Shown: positions 10,889 through 19,919 of the stretch, in pieces
Layout of the letters: each line of letters starts with the position of its first letter
Numbering within the stretch: the first letter of the stretch is position 1
DNA from: Methylovorus glucosotrophus
GTDB taxonomy: Bacteria; Pseudomonadota; Gammaproteobacteria; Burkholderiales; Methylophilaceae
Assembly: GCF_009858335.1 (NCBI RefSeq)
Contig: NZ_VMSE01000001.1
Coordinates: 496,001-560,000, forward strand
Direction of reading: 5' to 3'
DNA length: 64,000 nt
The notes under the pieces: generated by a model
The model's input: only the letters and a program-made list of their open reading frames with translations
What the model was told of the DNA's origin: nothing
Database searches by the model: none
Made by a program: the position numbers and the translations under genes

Positions 10889-11688
10889 AAATAGTAGTGG
10901 CAGTAAAACAGGTGGCCGCGCTCGATGATGATTTCGAGATACGCGCCGATGGCCTGGATGTGGATGAGGATTTTCTGATGTATGACCTCAATGAGTGGGA
11001 TGACTACTCGCTGGAAGAGGCCATGAAGATCAAGGAAGCCGCTGCCGAGGGCGCGGTGGAAGTGATTGCCGTCTCGGTGGGCCCGGAGCGTGTGGATGAA
11101 AGCCTGCGCAAGTGCCTGGCCAAGGGCGCTGATCGCGCCATCCGTGTGTGGGATGACGCCATGGAAGGCTCGGATGCCGTGACCATAGGCCGCATTCTGG
11201 CGGGCGTGGTGAAAAAGGAAGCGCCTGCCATGGTGTTTGCCGGGGTGCAGTCCTCAGACCAGGCCAATGCTGCCACTGGCATGGCGATCGCCGCCAGCCT
11301 CGATTGGCCGCATGCCGCGGTGGTGGCCGAGCTGGATTATCAGCCCGGTGCTGCCACGGCCCGCATCAAGCGCGAGCTGGAAGGCGGCATGCTGCAGGCG
11401 GTGGAGATTGATTGCCCGGCCGTGCTGACCTTGCAACTTGGCATCAACAAGCCACGCTATGCCTCGCTGCGGGGCATCAAGCAGGCCGCCGCCAAGCCGA
11501 TTGAACACTGGAGCCTGGGTGACCTGGGGCTGGATGCTACGCAAGTAGGCGCCACCGCTGCGCTATCCCGCGTGCGCCGCATGGAAATTCCGGTCAAGGG
11601 TCGCGCCCAGATGATAGAAGGCACGATCGCCGAACAAGCTGCCAAGCTGATTGAAATCATCAAGGAATACAAGGGAGAAGCTGCATGA
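10885..11688 (+). CDS. etfB: Electron transfer flavoprotein beta subunit
   Basis: 267 residues, starting MKIVVAVKQVAALDDDFEIR after a strong AGGAGGAA site. It is very similar to the ETF small subunit of Methylophilus. It contains the AMP-binding region (about 120-140, FAGVQSSDQANAATG) and the ETF signature (ELEGGMLQAVEIDCPAVLTLQ), and lacks the long N-terminal extensions of FixA variants. It forms the ETF heterodimer with the next gene, whose ATG overlaps its stop (11685-11688). Its function is to accept electrons from trimethylamine dehydrogenase, and tmd is the first gene of the same operon. Confidence 0.97.
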   Translation: MKIVVAVKQVAALDDDFEIRADGLDVDEDFLMYDLNEWDDYSLEEAMKIKEAAAEGAVEVIAVSVGPERVDESLRKCLAKGADRAIRVWDDAMEGSDAVTIGRILAGVVKKEAPAMVFAGVQSSDQANAATGMAIAASLDWPHAAVVAELDYQPGAATARIKRELEGGMLQAVEIDCPAVLTLQLGINKPRYASLRGIKQAAAKPIEHWSLGDLGLDATQVGATAALSRVRRMEIPVKGRAQMIEGTIAEQAAKLIEIIKEYKGEAA

Positions 11689-12647
11689 ACACTATTCTTG
11701 TAGTAGCCGAACACCGGCGTGGCGAAGTGCGCCCGGTGACGCTGGAGCTGATCACCGCTGCCCAGCAACTGAAAACCGCGGCAGATGACCGTGTGCTGCT
11801 GGCGATTATTGGTCAAGAGGCGGAGTCGCTCGCCAGCCAGCTGCAATGGGCAGGTGTAGACGAAATCATTGCCTGCAAGACCAATAGTGCTGAGTTTGAA
11901 CCTGAGCTGGCCGAACAGGCAGTGTCTGCGCTGATTGTCTCGCGCAAACCCATTGCCGTGCTGTTGCCGCACAGTGTGGATTCATTGGGCTACGCCACAG
12001 CGGTGGCGGTGAAGGGCGGTTATGGTTATGCCACCGATGTCTTCAAGCTCGCCTACGATGGCGGCGCGCTGGTTGCCACCCGTGGCGGCTATAACCAGAA
12101 GGTGAATGTCGAGGTGGATTTCCCCGGTCATGCCTGTGCGGTGATGACCATACGCGGCGGCGCCTTCAAGCCTGTAGAAACGGTAGCGGCTCCGCTGCTG
12201 ACGGTGGATGACCGCAGTGAACTGAGCGCCCGCAGCCGTCCGCTGGAGTTCATTGAGCAGGGCGGTGGTGGCGATATCGACATCACCACGGTCGAGTTCA
12301 TCATGTCCATCGGCCGTGGCATCGGCGAAGAAGCCAATGTGGAAGACTTCCGCGAGCTGGCGGATAACATCGACGCCACCCTGTGCTGCTCGCGGCCGAT
12401 TGCCGATGCTGGCTGGCTGCCCAAGTCGCGCCAGGTCGGGCAGTCTGGCAAGGTGGTGAGTGCGTGCAAGCTGTATGTGGCGATGGGGATTTCCGGTTCC
12501 ATCCAGCACATGGCAGGCATGAAGCATGTGAGCACCATTGTGGCGGTCAATACCGATCCCGGCGCGTCGATTTTCACCATTGCCAAGTACGGCATTGTGG
12601 CGGATATCTTCGAGATACAGGAGGAGCTGCAAGCCCAGCTTGCCTGA
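11685..12647 (+). CDS. etfA: Electron transfer flavoprotein alpha subunit
   Basis: 320 residues. N-terminal ETF domain, then a C-terminal FAD domain with the ETF-alpha signature (CKLYVAMGISGSIQHMAGMK, AVNTDPGASIFTIAKYGIVAD). It binds FAD and, with EtfB, carries electrons from trimethylamine dehydrogenase to the membrane. The preceding segment CCSRPIADAGWLPKSRQVGQSG is the conserved FAD-contact region. It is the last gene of the tmd operon; a strong terminator follows at 12696. Confidence 0.97.
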   Translation: MNTILVVAEHRRGEVRPVTLELITAAQQLKTAADDRVLLAIIGQEAESLASQLQWAGVDEIIACKTNSAEFEPELAEQAVSALIVSRKPIAVLLPHSVDSLGYATAVAVKGGYGYATDVFKLAYDGGALVATRGGYNQKVNVEVDFPGHACAVMTIRGGAFKPVETVAAPLLTVDDRSELSARSRPLEFIEQGGGGDIDITTVEFIMSIGRGIGEEANVEDFRELADNIDATLCCSRPIADAGWLPKSRQVGQSGKVVSACKLYVAMGISGSIQHMAGMKHVSTIVAVNTDPGASIFTIAKYGIVADIFEIQEELQAQLA

Positions 12648-12695
12648 GTCCGCGTGTTTCCGCTTTCATCCTGATGTAAAGCGGCCGCCATACCA

Positions 12696-12727
12696 AACCG
12701 CCAGCCCTGGGGCTGGCGGTTTTTTTA
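12696..12727 (+). terminator. Rho-independent terminator closing the tmd-etf operon
   Basis: Inverted repeat AACCGCCAGCC / GGCTGGCGGTT (11-12 bp) with a very short loop, then TTTTTTATT. Confidence 0.92.
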
Positions 12728-12796
12728 TTGTGGCATGCCTGAGCCAAGCACTTGATAATTCGCCCTAATCGCCCTATGTATGGGCTTGTGTTCGGG

Positions 12797-12802
12797 TATA
12801 AT
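12797..12802 (+). promoter_or_regulatory. Probable -10 element of the fmdB-DUF502-aspS operon
   Basis: Consensus TATAAT 40 bases upstream of the fmdB ATG, just after the etfA terminator, in an AT-rich stretch. No clear -35 at 16-18 bases, so this is a partial call. Confidence 0.45.
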
Positions 12803-12841
12803 TACGTTTTTTATCATTTACGTTTATATATAGGATTCGTC

Positions 12842-13096
12842 ATGCCTATTTACGATTATCAATGCACCAGTTGCGGATTCAAAAAAGAAGTCATGCGCAA
12901 GGTCAGTGAAGCGACCATGACCACTGCTTGCCCCGAGTGTGGCAAGGAAACCTTTGCCAAGCAGGTGTCGGCCCCCAGCTTTCAGTTGAATGGCACGGGC
13001 TGGTATGCCACTGACTTCAAGGGTGGGAGCAGCAAATCCGAAAAAAAGACTGAGGCGGCCGCTGCCGCCTGCAACCCCGGCTGTGCTTGCCACTAA
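12842..13096 (+). CDS. FmdB-family zinc-ribbon protein
   Basis: 84 residues, starting MPIYDYQCTSCGF, with the two CxxC pairs of the FmdB zinc ribbon (CTSC, CPEC) and the family motif PSFQLNGTGWYATDFK. The C-terminal tail is basic/alanine-rich and ends in an extra cysteine cluster (CNPGCACH). The role is uncertain; the family was named for a putative regulator of amidase genes, but here the gene keeps the widespread betaproteobacterial order fmdB-DUF502-aspS. The next gene begins 22 bases downstream. Confidence 0.92.
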   Translation: MPIYDYQCTSCGFKKEVMRKVSEATMTTACPECGKETFAKQVSAPSFQLNGTGWYATDFKGGSSKSEKKTEAAAAACNPGCACH

Positions 13097-13118
13097 CCCC
13101 TAAATCAAGAATCCCTAC

Positions 13119-13739
13119 ATGAAGCGTTATTTTATTACCGGCCTTCTGGTGCTGGTGCCGCTGTTCATTACTGCCTGGGTGCTGGCGACCCTGATTGGCC
13201 TGATGGACCAGAGCCTGCTGCTGCTGCCGCTGGCCTGGCGCCCTGAAGCCCAGTTTGGCCGCAGCGTTCCAGGCATTGGCGCCATCCTGACCCTGCTGAT
13301 TATTTTCGTCACGGGGCTGGTGGCGACCAACTTTTTCGGCAAGCAGCTGATCGCCCTCTGGGAAAACCTGCTGGGTCGTGTGCCGGTGGTAAAAAGCATC
13401 TACAACAGCGTCAAGCAGGTGTCTGACACGCTGTTTTCCGATTCCGGCAATGCCTTTCGCAAGGCACTGCTGGTGCAATACCCGCGTGAAGGCAGCTGGA
13501 CCGTGGCTTTCCTCACTGGTCAGCCCGGCGGCGATGTCTCGAATCATCTCAAGGGCGATTACGTCAGCGTCTATGTGCCGACCACGCCCAACCCGACGTC
13601 CGGCTTCTTTCTGATGATGCCGCGCGAAGATGTGGTCGAGCTCGACATGAGTGTGGACGAAGCGCTCAAGTACATTATTTCCATGGGGGTGGTGGCACCT
13701 GCCGACAAATCCCCTATCATCACCAACCCGACAAAATAA
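13119..13739 (+). CDS. DUF502-family membrane protein
   Basis: 206 residues. Two N-terminal membrane helices ([20 protein letters not shown], and [20 protein letters not shown]), then a soluble domain with the family motifs [13 protein letters not shown] and TPNPTSGFF. Function is not established. It lies between fmdB and aspS (10-base gap), a conserved order in this group of bacteria. Confidence 0.9.
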   Translation: MKRYFITGLLVLVPLFITAWVLATLIGLMDQSLLLLPLAWRPEAQFGRSVPGIGAILTLLIIFVTGLVATNFFGKQLIALWENLLGRVPVVKSIYNSVKQVSDTLFSDSGNAFRKALLVQYPREGSWTVAFLTGQPGGDVSNHLKGDYVSVYVPTTPNPTSGFFLMMPREDVVELDMSVDEALKYIISMGVVAPADKSPIITNPTK

Positions 13740-13749
13740 GATATTCACT

Positions 13750-15534
13750 ATGCGTACTCATTACTGCGGTCACCTGAACCGCGAACACATTGGCCAGACT
13801 GTTACCCTGTGCGGCTGGGCGCATCGCCGCCGTGACCATGGTGGCGTGATCTTCATCGACCTGCGCGACCGCGAAGGCATGGCCCAGATCGTGATCGACC
13901 CTGATACGCCGGAAGCTTTCAAGCTGGCCGAAACCGTACGCAGCGAGTTTGTGCTGAAGGTGGTGTGCAAGGTGCGCGCCCGTCCTGAAGGCACGGTGAA
14001 TGCCAATATTCCTACTGGCGAAGTTGAAATGCTGGCGACCGAGATTGAAATTCTCAACCCATCGCTGACGCCACCGTTTATGCTGGACGACGACAACCTG
14101 AGCGAAATGGTGCGCCTGGAGCATCGCTATATCGACCTGCGTCGCCCCGCCATGCAGAAAAACATGATGCTGCGCTACCGCGTTGCCAAGACCCTGCGTG
14201 ACCATCTGGACAGCAACGGCTTTATTGAAGTCGAAACGCCCATGCTGACGCGCTCCACCCCGGAAGGTGCCCGCGATTACCTGGTGCCATCCCGCGTGCA
14301 TCACGGCCAGTTCTTCGCGCTGCCGCAATCGCCTCAGCTGTTCAAGCAATTGCTGATGGTGTCGGGCTTTGACCGCTACTTCCAGATCACCAAGTGTTTC
14401 CGCGACGAAGACTTGCGTGCGGACCGTCAGCCTGAATTCACCCAGGTCGATATCGAGACCTCCTTTCTTGGCGAAGAAGAGATCATGAACATCGTGGAAG
14501 ACATGATCCGCAAGATGTTCAAGAGCGTGCAGGATATTGACCTGCCTGCGCAGTTCCCGCGCATGCCATTCTCCGAAGCCATGAACAAATACGGCTCCGA
14601 CAAGCCCGACATGCGCGTGACGCTGGAAATCACCGAGCTGACAGACATCATGAAGGATGTGGACTTCAAGGTGTTCGCCGGTGCCGCCAATATGGTGGGT
14701 GGTCGCGTGGCCGCCATGCGCGTGCCAAACGGCGCCGCTATCAGCCGTTCCGAGATCGATGCCTACACCGAGTTCGTCAAGATCTACGGTGCCAAGGGTC
14801 TGGCTTACATCAAGATCAACGACATCACCAAGCTCAACGAAGAAGGCCTGCAAAGCCCCATCGTCAAGAACATCCACGTTAACGCGCTGCAAGCCATTAT
14901 CGACCGCACCGGTGCGCAAAATGGCGACATCGTGTTCTTCGGTGCCGATAAGGCCAAGGTGGTGAACGAAGCCCTGGGCGCCCTGCGTACCAAGGTCGGC
15001 CACGAAAAAGGCCATGTCGATGGCCGTGCCTGGGCACCGCTGTGGGTGGTGGATTTCCCCATGTTCGAACACGACGAAGAAGCTGACCGCTGGGTCGCAC
15101 TGCACCACCCATTCACCAGCCCCAAAGATGGTCACGAAGACCTGCTCACCACCAACCCCGGTGCCGCCTTGTCCAAAGCCTACGACATGGTGCTCAACGG
15201 CTGGGAAGTCGGTGGCGGTTCCGTGCGTATTCACAAGCAGGAAGTGCAGTCCAAGGTATTCGACGCCCTCAAGATCAGCAAAGAAGAAGCCCAGGAGAAA
15301 TTCGGCTTCCTGCTCGACGCTCTGCAATACGGTGCACCTCCGCATGGCGGCCTGGCTTTCGGTCTCGACCGCCTGGTCACCCTGATGGCCGGTGCTGAAT
15401 CCATCCGCGACGTGATTGCCTTCCCCAAGACCCAGCGCGCGCAATGTCTGATGACCAATGCGCCCAACGAAGTCGACGAGAAGCAGTTGCGCGAGTTGCA
15501 TATCCGCGTGCGGCAACAGAACGCTGCAGCCTGA
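13750..15534 (+). CDS. aspS: Aspartyl-tRNA synthetase
   Basis: 594 residues, the normal bacterial length. It charges tRNA-Asp in the cytoplasm. An N-terminal OB-fold anticodon domain ([20 protein letters not shown]) is followed by the class II catalytic core: motif 2 [18 protein letters not shown], motif 3 [10 protein letters not shown], with the bacterial GAD insertion between them (about 285-420). ATG 13750 lies 11 bases after the DUF502 stop. It could be discriminating or also charge tRNA-Asn; that cannot be decided here. Confidence 0.97.
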   Translation: MRTHYCGHLNREHIGQTVTLCGWAHRRRDHGGVIFIDLRDREGMAQIVIDPDTPEAFKLAETVRSEFVLKVVCKVRARPEGTVNANIPTGEVEMLATEIEILNPSLTPPFMLDDDNLSEMVRLEHRYIDLRRPAMQKNMMLRYRVAKTLRDHLDSNGFIEVETPMLTRSTPEGARDYLVPSRVHHGQFFALPQSPQLFKQLLMVSGFDRYFQITKCFRDEDLRADRQPEFTQVDIETSFLGEEEIMNIVEDMIRKMFKSVQDIDLPAQFPRMPFSEAMNKYGSDKPDMRVTLEITELTDIMKDVDFKVFAGAANMVGGRVAAMRVPNGAAISRSEIDAYTEFVKIYGAKGLAYIKINDITKLNEEGLQSPIVKNIHVNALQAIIDRTGAQNGDIVFFGADKAKVVNEALGALRTKVGHEKGHVDGRAWAPLWVVDFPMFEHDEEADRWVALHHPFTSPKDGHEDLLTTNPGAALSKAYDMVLNGWEVGGGSVRIHKQEVQSKVFDALKISKEEAQEKFGFLLDALQYGAPPHGGLAFGLDRLVTLMAGAESIRDVIAFPKTQRAQCLMTNAPNEVDEKQLRELHIRVRQQNAAA

Positions 15535-15566
15535 TGTTGCGATTAGCAAAGGCCTGAGCGAGATTG

Positions 15567-15638
15567 ATGTCAGCAGCAAAACCGGGCCGCAACGATCCTT
15601 GCGTTTGCGGCAGCGGTAAAAAATACAAACACTGCTAG
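15567..15638 (+). CDS. 23-residue SEC-C motif peptide, ending in amber at the last metal-ligand position
   Basis: MSAAKPGRNDPCVCGSGKKY plus KHC, then TAG. It contains the SEC-C zinc motif CxC-x8-C, but the fourth ligand (Cys or His after the last Cys in SecA-type motifs) is exactly the stop codon. The TPR gene starts at 15648 in the same frame, 9 bases after the TAG, with no other stop in between. It may be a genuine free micro-protein, the N-terminus of a SEC-C/TPR protein split by a nonsense change, or a read-through product. Only a weak Shine-Dalgarno (GAGCGAG) precedes the ATG. Confidence 0.5.
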   Translation: MSAAKPGRNDPCVCGSGKKYKHC

Positions 15639-15647
15639 GCTCAATCC

Positions 15648-16601
15648 ATGGTGAACGAGAACCAGCTGCTGGATCAGGCCTTGCTCTTGCAACAGCGAGG
15701 GCAGTTCAAGGAGGCGGAAGCCGTTTTTCGCCAGCTGGTCGGCATGCGTTCGCGCAACCCGGCGGTGTATCTCAACTATGCCAATCTACATTATGTCTGC
15801 GGGCGCTTGCAGCAGGCGATTGCGATGTGCAAGCAGGCGCTGGCCATCCATCCTGATATTGCCGATGCGTATTACAACCTTGCGGTCTTCTATGTAGAGC
15901 AGAAGAAAATCAAAGAGGCGGTTGCCAGTCTGCAGGCGGCGATCAAGGCCAATCCGCAATATGCAGAGGCCTATTTTCTGCTGGGAGTGCAGCAAAAAGC
16001 ATTGGATCAGTTAACCGAGGCTATCGCCAGTTTTCGCTATGTGATTGCGAGCAATCCGCAGGTATGGGAGGCGCATTTCAATCTCGCCAATACCCTGGCG
16101 CAAGCCGGGCAGTATGCGGCGGCGATTGAATCGTATGAGCGGGTGCTGGCGATGCAGGGTGATCACCTGGAGGCCAGGTTCAATCTCTCGAATGCCTTGC
16201 TGAATGCCGGCAAGACGGATGAAGCCATCCAGCGCTTGCAGGCGATTATTGCTGGGCATCCGGATTTTCATACAGCGTATATCAATCTGGGCAACGCCTA
16301 TCTGGCAAAGCGTCAATATGCCGACGCTATCACAAGCTACCGTACGGCCTTGCAACACATCGCTGATAAACCGGAAATCCTGCTCAACCTGGGCACAGCC
16401 CTCAAGGGTAGCGGTGATATTGCGGGTGCCATTGAAACCTATGAGCGTCTGATCAAGGCGCACAAGAATTTCAAGGAAGCTTTTGATAACCTGGGCAACC
16501 TCTATTTATCGCAAGGCATGCATGCCAAGGGGCTGGAAACCATACGCAAGGGTTCCGGGTTTATACGATTCAGGCTGGGGAAGGGGTACGCCACGGTATA
16601 G
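15648..16601 (+). CDS. TPR-repeat protein
   Basis: 317 residues consisting of about eight consecutive tetratricopeptide repeats (34-residue periodicity; for example the repeat with PDIADAYYNLAVFYVEQKK and the repeat with PQYAEAYFLLGVQQKALDQ). No signal peptide. It binds protein partners in general. The downstream 2OG-Fe oxygenase starts 2 bases later, so they are co-expressed. TPR-plus-oxygenase pairs can act in protein hydroxylation, but no substrate is visible. It lies in frame with the SEC-C peptide upstream (see 15567). Confidence 0.88.
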   Translation: MVNENQLLDQALLLQQRGQFKEAEAVFRQLVGMRSRNPAVYLNYANLHYVCGRLQQAIAMCKQALAIHPDIADAYYNLAVFYVEQKKIKEAVASLQAAIKANPQYAEAYFLLGVQQKALDQLTEAIASFRYVIASNPQVWEAHFNLANTLAQAGQYAAAIESYERVLAMQGDHLEARFNLSNALLNAGKTDEAIQRLQAIIAGHPDFHTAYINLGNAYLAKRQYADAITSYRTALQHIADKPEILLNLGTALKGSGDIAGAIETYERLIKAHKNFKEAFDNLGNLYLSQGMHAKGLETIRKGSGFIRFRLGKGYATV

Positions 16602-16603
16602 GC

Positions 16604-17209
16604 GTGAATGACATGGAACAACTCAATATTAGCTGTGAGACCAGCCCACATTTTATCGGTGCCTGGAAGCTGGATGACGTATCCTTGTGTGATGAGCTCA
16701 TCCGTTTTTTTGAGGAGCACCAGGACAGGCAGCGCCAGGGTGTCACGCTGGAAGGTTTTGATCCGAATATCAAAAACTCGCTGGATATGTCCATTGCTCC
16801 GGCGGATATCAATACACCCAGCCATCGCTGCATCAAGGCGTATATTGCTCAGCTCTATGCGTGCTATACCGCTTACGCCAAGCAGTGGCCTTTTCTGGAG
16901 AAGACCTTTCCCGTGCTGGATATTGGCCGATTCAATATCCAGAAATACAATCCGGGCGGCCATTTTGCCCATGTGCACAGCGAGCGCACGGACATTGCCT
17001 CTTTGCACAGGCTGTTTGCCTTCATGACGTATCTCAACGATGATTTTGAGGATGGCCACACCCACTTTGTGCATCAGCAACTCAGAATCAAACCTGAAAA
17101 AGGCAAAACCCTGATCTGGCCAGCCGAGTGGACGCATGCGCATGCTGGCGAAGTGGTTTCCCAGGGTTCGAAATACATCGTCACAGGCTGGTTGCTATTG
17201 CCTCATTGA
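16604..17209 (+). CDS. Putative 2-oxoglutarate/Fe(II)-dependent oxygenase
   Basis: 201 residues. The double-stranded beta-helix core shows a candidate iron facial triad: HFAHVHSER (His-x-Glu near residue 125), then distal His in WPAEWTHAH (about 175), with a basic residue (GSKYIVTGW) positioned to bind 2-oxoglutarate. This matches small prolyl-hydroxylase-like oxygenases. The GTG start at 16604 is 2 bases after the TPR stop; ATG 16613 is an alternative. The TPR partner may recruit the protein substrate. Substrate unknown. Confidence 0.72.
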   Translation: MNDMEQLNISCETSPHFIGAWKLDDVSLCDELIRFFEEHQDRQRQGVTLEGFDPNIKNSLDMSIAPADINTPSHRCIKAYIAQLYACYTAYAKQWPFLEKTFPVLDIGRFNIQKYNPGGHFAHVHSERTDIASLHRLFAFMTYLNDDFEDGHTHFVHQQLRIKPEKGKTLIWPAEWTHAHAGEVVSQGSKYIVTGWLLLPH

Positions 17210-17232
17210 GCTGATTTTTCGCAAAAATATTC

Positions 17233-17760
17233 ATGACCATCAAATCTCTTATCCGTACTATCCCCGACTACCCCAAGCCGGGCATCCAGTTTCGTGATAT
17301 CACCACGCTGCTGAAAGATGCCGAGGGCTTGCGGCTGACCATAGACCAGTTGTCGGCGCGCTATCGTGACCAGGCCATAGCCAAGGTGGTGGGCATTGAG
17401 TCGCGTGGCTTTATTGTCGGCGCAGCGCTGGCGTATCAGCTGGGCGTGGGCTTTGTGCCGGTGCGCAAGCGCGGCAAGCTGCCGGGCGAGGTGCTGGGGC
17501 ATGACTATGCGCTGGAATATGGCACCGACCGCGTGGAAATTCATACCGATGCGATTGCGCCGGGTGAACGGGTTCTGCTGGTGGATGATCTGATTGCCAC
17601 GGGTGGCACCGCCGAGGCGGCGGTGATGCTGATACGGCAGCTGGGCGGCGAAGTGACCGAATGTGCGTTTATTGTCGACCTGCCGGATCTGGGTGGGATG
17701 AAACGATTGGCCGCGCTGGGCCTCAAAGCTTATGCACTGTGCGAATTTGAGGGCGACTGA
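17233..17760 (+). CDS. apt: Adenine phosphoribosyltransferase
   Basis: 175 residues. Salvages adenine to AMP using PRPP in the cytoplasm. The PRPP-binding loop [18 protein letters not shown] is at about 116-133, with the family N-terminus [20 protein letters not shown] and the [10 protein letters not shown] hood segment. Full length. ATG 17233 follows the oxygenase stop by 23 bases. Confidence 0.96.
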   Translation: MTIKSLIRTIPDYPKPGIQFRDITTLLKDAEGLRLTIDQLSARYRDQAIAKVVGIESRGFIVGAALAYQLGVGFVPVRKRGKLPGEVLGHDYALEYGTDRVEIHTDAIAPGERVLLVDDLIATGGTAEAAVMLIRQLGGEVTECAFIVDLPDLGGMKRLAALGLKAYALCEFEGD

Positions 17761-17839
17761 TTTTGGGGAGAGCCAAGCTGTTGCCATTCACCCGCTGGTA
17801 TAGTTCGATTCCACTTAACTTTTAGCCTGTCACTAGCCC

Positions 17840-18307
17840 ATGTCTTCTTTTAAAATTCCGGTATCGGCCCTGATCGTGATTCATACGCCGGATTTGCAGG
17901 TGCTGCTGATGGAGCGCGCCGACAAGGTGGGTTATTGGCAATCGGTGACGGGCAGTGTGGAACGTCTGCCCGATGGCACGCTGGAAGCGCCGTTTGATGC
18001 GGCCATACGCGAGGTGGCGGAAGAAACCGGACTGGATGCCCGGCAGTATGCATTCAGCGACTGGCAGGCATCGAATGTGTACGAAATCTACCCGCACTGG
18101 CGTTATCGCTATGCGCCGGGGGTAACGGAGAATACCGAGCATGTGTTCGGCCTTGAGTTGCCTGCCCCATTGCCGGTGCAGCTGGCGCCGGATGAGCACG
18201 TCCGCTATGAGTGGGTGGACTGGCGCGAGGCCGCCAAAAAAGTATTTTCATGGACCAATGTCGAAGCCCTGCGCATGCTGGGCTTGCGCTACAACCAGCA
18301 GCTGTAA
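17840..18307 (+). CDS. nudB: Dihydroneopterin triphosphate diphosphatase (Nudix)
   Basis: 155 residues. Nudix box with the GX5EX7REUXEEXGU pattern (GTLEAPFDAAIREVAEETGL, about 50-69). The N-terminus FKIPVSALIVIHTPDLQVLLMERADKVGYWQSVTG and the late EHVFGLELP / YEWVDWREAAKKVFSWTN segments match NudB, the folate-pathway pyrophosphohydrolase acting on dihydroneopterin triphosphate. The folate role suits an organism assimilating C1 via tetrahydrofolate, though the gene is a general housekeeping one. Confidence 0.9.
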   Translation: MSSFKIPVSALIVIHTPDLQVLLMERADKVGYWQSVTGSVERLPDGTLEAPFDAAIREVAEETGLDARQYAFSDWQASNVYEIYPHWRYRYAPGVTENTEHVFGLELPAPLPVQLAPDEHVRYEWVDWREAAKKVFSWTNVEALRMLGLRYNQQL

Positions 18308-18310
18308 AAC

Positions 18311-18745
18311 ATGACAGTGATTAAATGGATGCTGATTCTTGTTTTTACGATGGTTGCCGCAATGTTTATTGCAATAGCAGCTTCGGGTAGTTTTCCATCA
18401 CTCACAGTAATGGCGGTGGTTGGACTGCTATATCTTGGATTTATTTTTTTGATAGTACCGCTCGGGCGTCCGGATAATACTGCGTCACTGATCATGCGCT
18501 TTCATTGTTTATTGGCCTTGGCGATTGCTATGTTTGCTACCTTTGTTGCCATGGGGGGCACATGCCTTGCCTCTATGGATTACCCATTCTTCAGCGGCCA
18601 GGGGCTTTATCAACTGGTGATGGGTTTATGCAATAGCGGTTACCGTTATGCTGCGGCCGTTATACTTTATGGATTATGTTTTTATTTGTTATTGGCCGGT
18701 TATAAAAAAACACGTCGTGTTGTAACTCAGCCAACAGCTACCTAA
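18311..18745 (+). CDS. Hypothetical four-helix membrane protein
   Basis: 144 residues with four hydrophobic helices (about 5-25, 30-52, 62-85 and 105-130) and a basic C-terminus. No family recognised. It starts 3 bases after nudB. Base composition is clearly more AT-rich than in nudB or nadA on either side, which hints at later acquisition or weak codon selection. Confidence 0.6.
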   Translation: MTVIKWMLILVFTMVAAMFIAIAASGSFPSLTVMAVVGLLYLGFIFLIVPLGRPDNTASLIMRFHCLLALAIAMFATFVAMGGTCLASMDYPFFSGQGLYQLVMGLCNSGYRYAAAVILYGLCFYLLLAGYKKTRRVVTQPTAT

Positions 18746-18761
18746 TCATCGGAATAATTTT

Positions 18762-19859
18762 ATGCAAGTTGCATCCATCAAATTTGAACGCTACCAACAT
18801 GCCGCCGAGGATGATTGCCAGGAACGCATTCTGGCGGCCAAGGCCAAGCTGGGCAAACGCCTGGTGATCCTGGGTCACCATTACCAGCAGGAAAGCGTTT
18901 ACCGCCATGCCGATTACACCGGTGACTCGCTCAAGCTGTCGCGGTTTGCCGCGCAGACGGATGCGGAGTACATCGTGTTCCTGGGCGTGCATTTCATGGC
19001 CGAGGTGGCGGATATTCTGTCGCGTCCTGAGCAGATCGCGATTCTGCCTGACCTGGCGGCTGGCTGCTCCATGGCCGATATGGCCAACCTCGCCAAGGTT
19101 GAGCGTTCGCGCCGCGAGCTGGCCAAGGTGCTGGATTTTGATGCCACCATTACGCCAGTCACCTACATCAACTCCGCAGCTGACCTCAAAGCTTTTTGCG
19201 GCGAGCACGGCGGCATCGTCTGCACCTCGACCAATGCGCCCAAGATTCTGGAATGGGCGTTTGCCCAGCGCGAAAAGGTCCTGTTCTTCCCGGATCAGAA
19301 CCTGGGTCGCTGGAGCGGGTACAAGATGGGCATCCCCCTGGAGCAAATGCCAGTGTGGGATCCGGACCAGCCCATGGGCGGCCTCACCGAAGAGCAGATC
19401 AAGAATGCCAAGATTCTTCTGTGGAAAGGCCACTGCGCCGTGCACCAGATGTTCCGCGAACAGAACATCACCCGTTTCCGCGCCGAGCATCCGGATGGCT
19501 TTGTCATCTCGCACCCCGAGTCGCCGTTTGAGGTGTGCCTGAATTCTGACTATGTCGGCTCTACCGAATATATCCTCAAGACCGTCTCCGAAGCGCCTGC
19601 GGGCACCAAGTGGCTGGTGGGTACCGAGCTGAATCTGGTGAACCGCCTGGCCGAGCAGATGAAGCCTGAAGGCAAGCTGGTGCAATTCATGTCGCACGTG
19701 ATCTGCGAGTGCTCGACCATGGCGCGCATAGACCCGCAACATCTGGCCTGGACGCTGGAAAACCTGGCGGATGGCACTGTGGTCAACCGCATCAGCGTGC
19801 CGCCACACGAGGCTGAGCTGGCCAAGCTCACGCTGCAACGCATGCTGGATGCCTCATAA
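18762..19859 (+). CDS. nadA: Quinolinate synthase
   Basis: 365 residues. Condenses iminoaspartate and dihydroxyacetone phosphate to quinolinate, the second step of de novo NAD synthesis, using an oxygen-labile [4Fe-4S] cluster. The motifs LGHHYQQESVY, VFLGVHFMAEVADILSR, LAAGCSMADMA and CPE-like HPESPFEVC are present. The cluster cysteines are spread as in the family (in AAGCSMA, WKGHCAVH-type and ICECSTMARI contexts). nadB/nadC are not nearby. Confidence 0.95.
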   Translation: MQVASIKFERYQHAAEDDCQERILAAKAKLGKRLVILGHHYQQESVYRHADYTGDSLKLSRFAAQTDAEYIVFLGVHFMAEVADILSRPEQIAILPDLAAGCSMADMANLAKVERSRRELAKVLDFDATITPVTYINSAADLKAFCGEHGGIVCTSTNAPKILEWAFAQREKVLFFPDQNLGRWSGYKMGIPLEQMPVWDPDQPMGGLTEEQIKNAKILLWKGHCAVHQMFREQNITRFRAEHPDGFVISHPESPFEVCLNSDYVGSTEYILKTVSEAPAGTKWLVGTELNLVNRLAEQMKPEGKLVQFMSHVICECSTMARIDPQHLAWTLENLADGTVVNRISVPPHEAELAKLTLQRMLDAS

Positions 19860-19919
19860 GCGAGGAACCTTGATGCCGATTCAGCGTCGCACCTTGCGTG
19901 TTCACTTAATCGGGATTCC

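Noticed and set aside
13720..15579. 619-residue minus-strand ORF opposite aspS
   Set aside because: Antisense shadow of a certain housekeeping gene.
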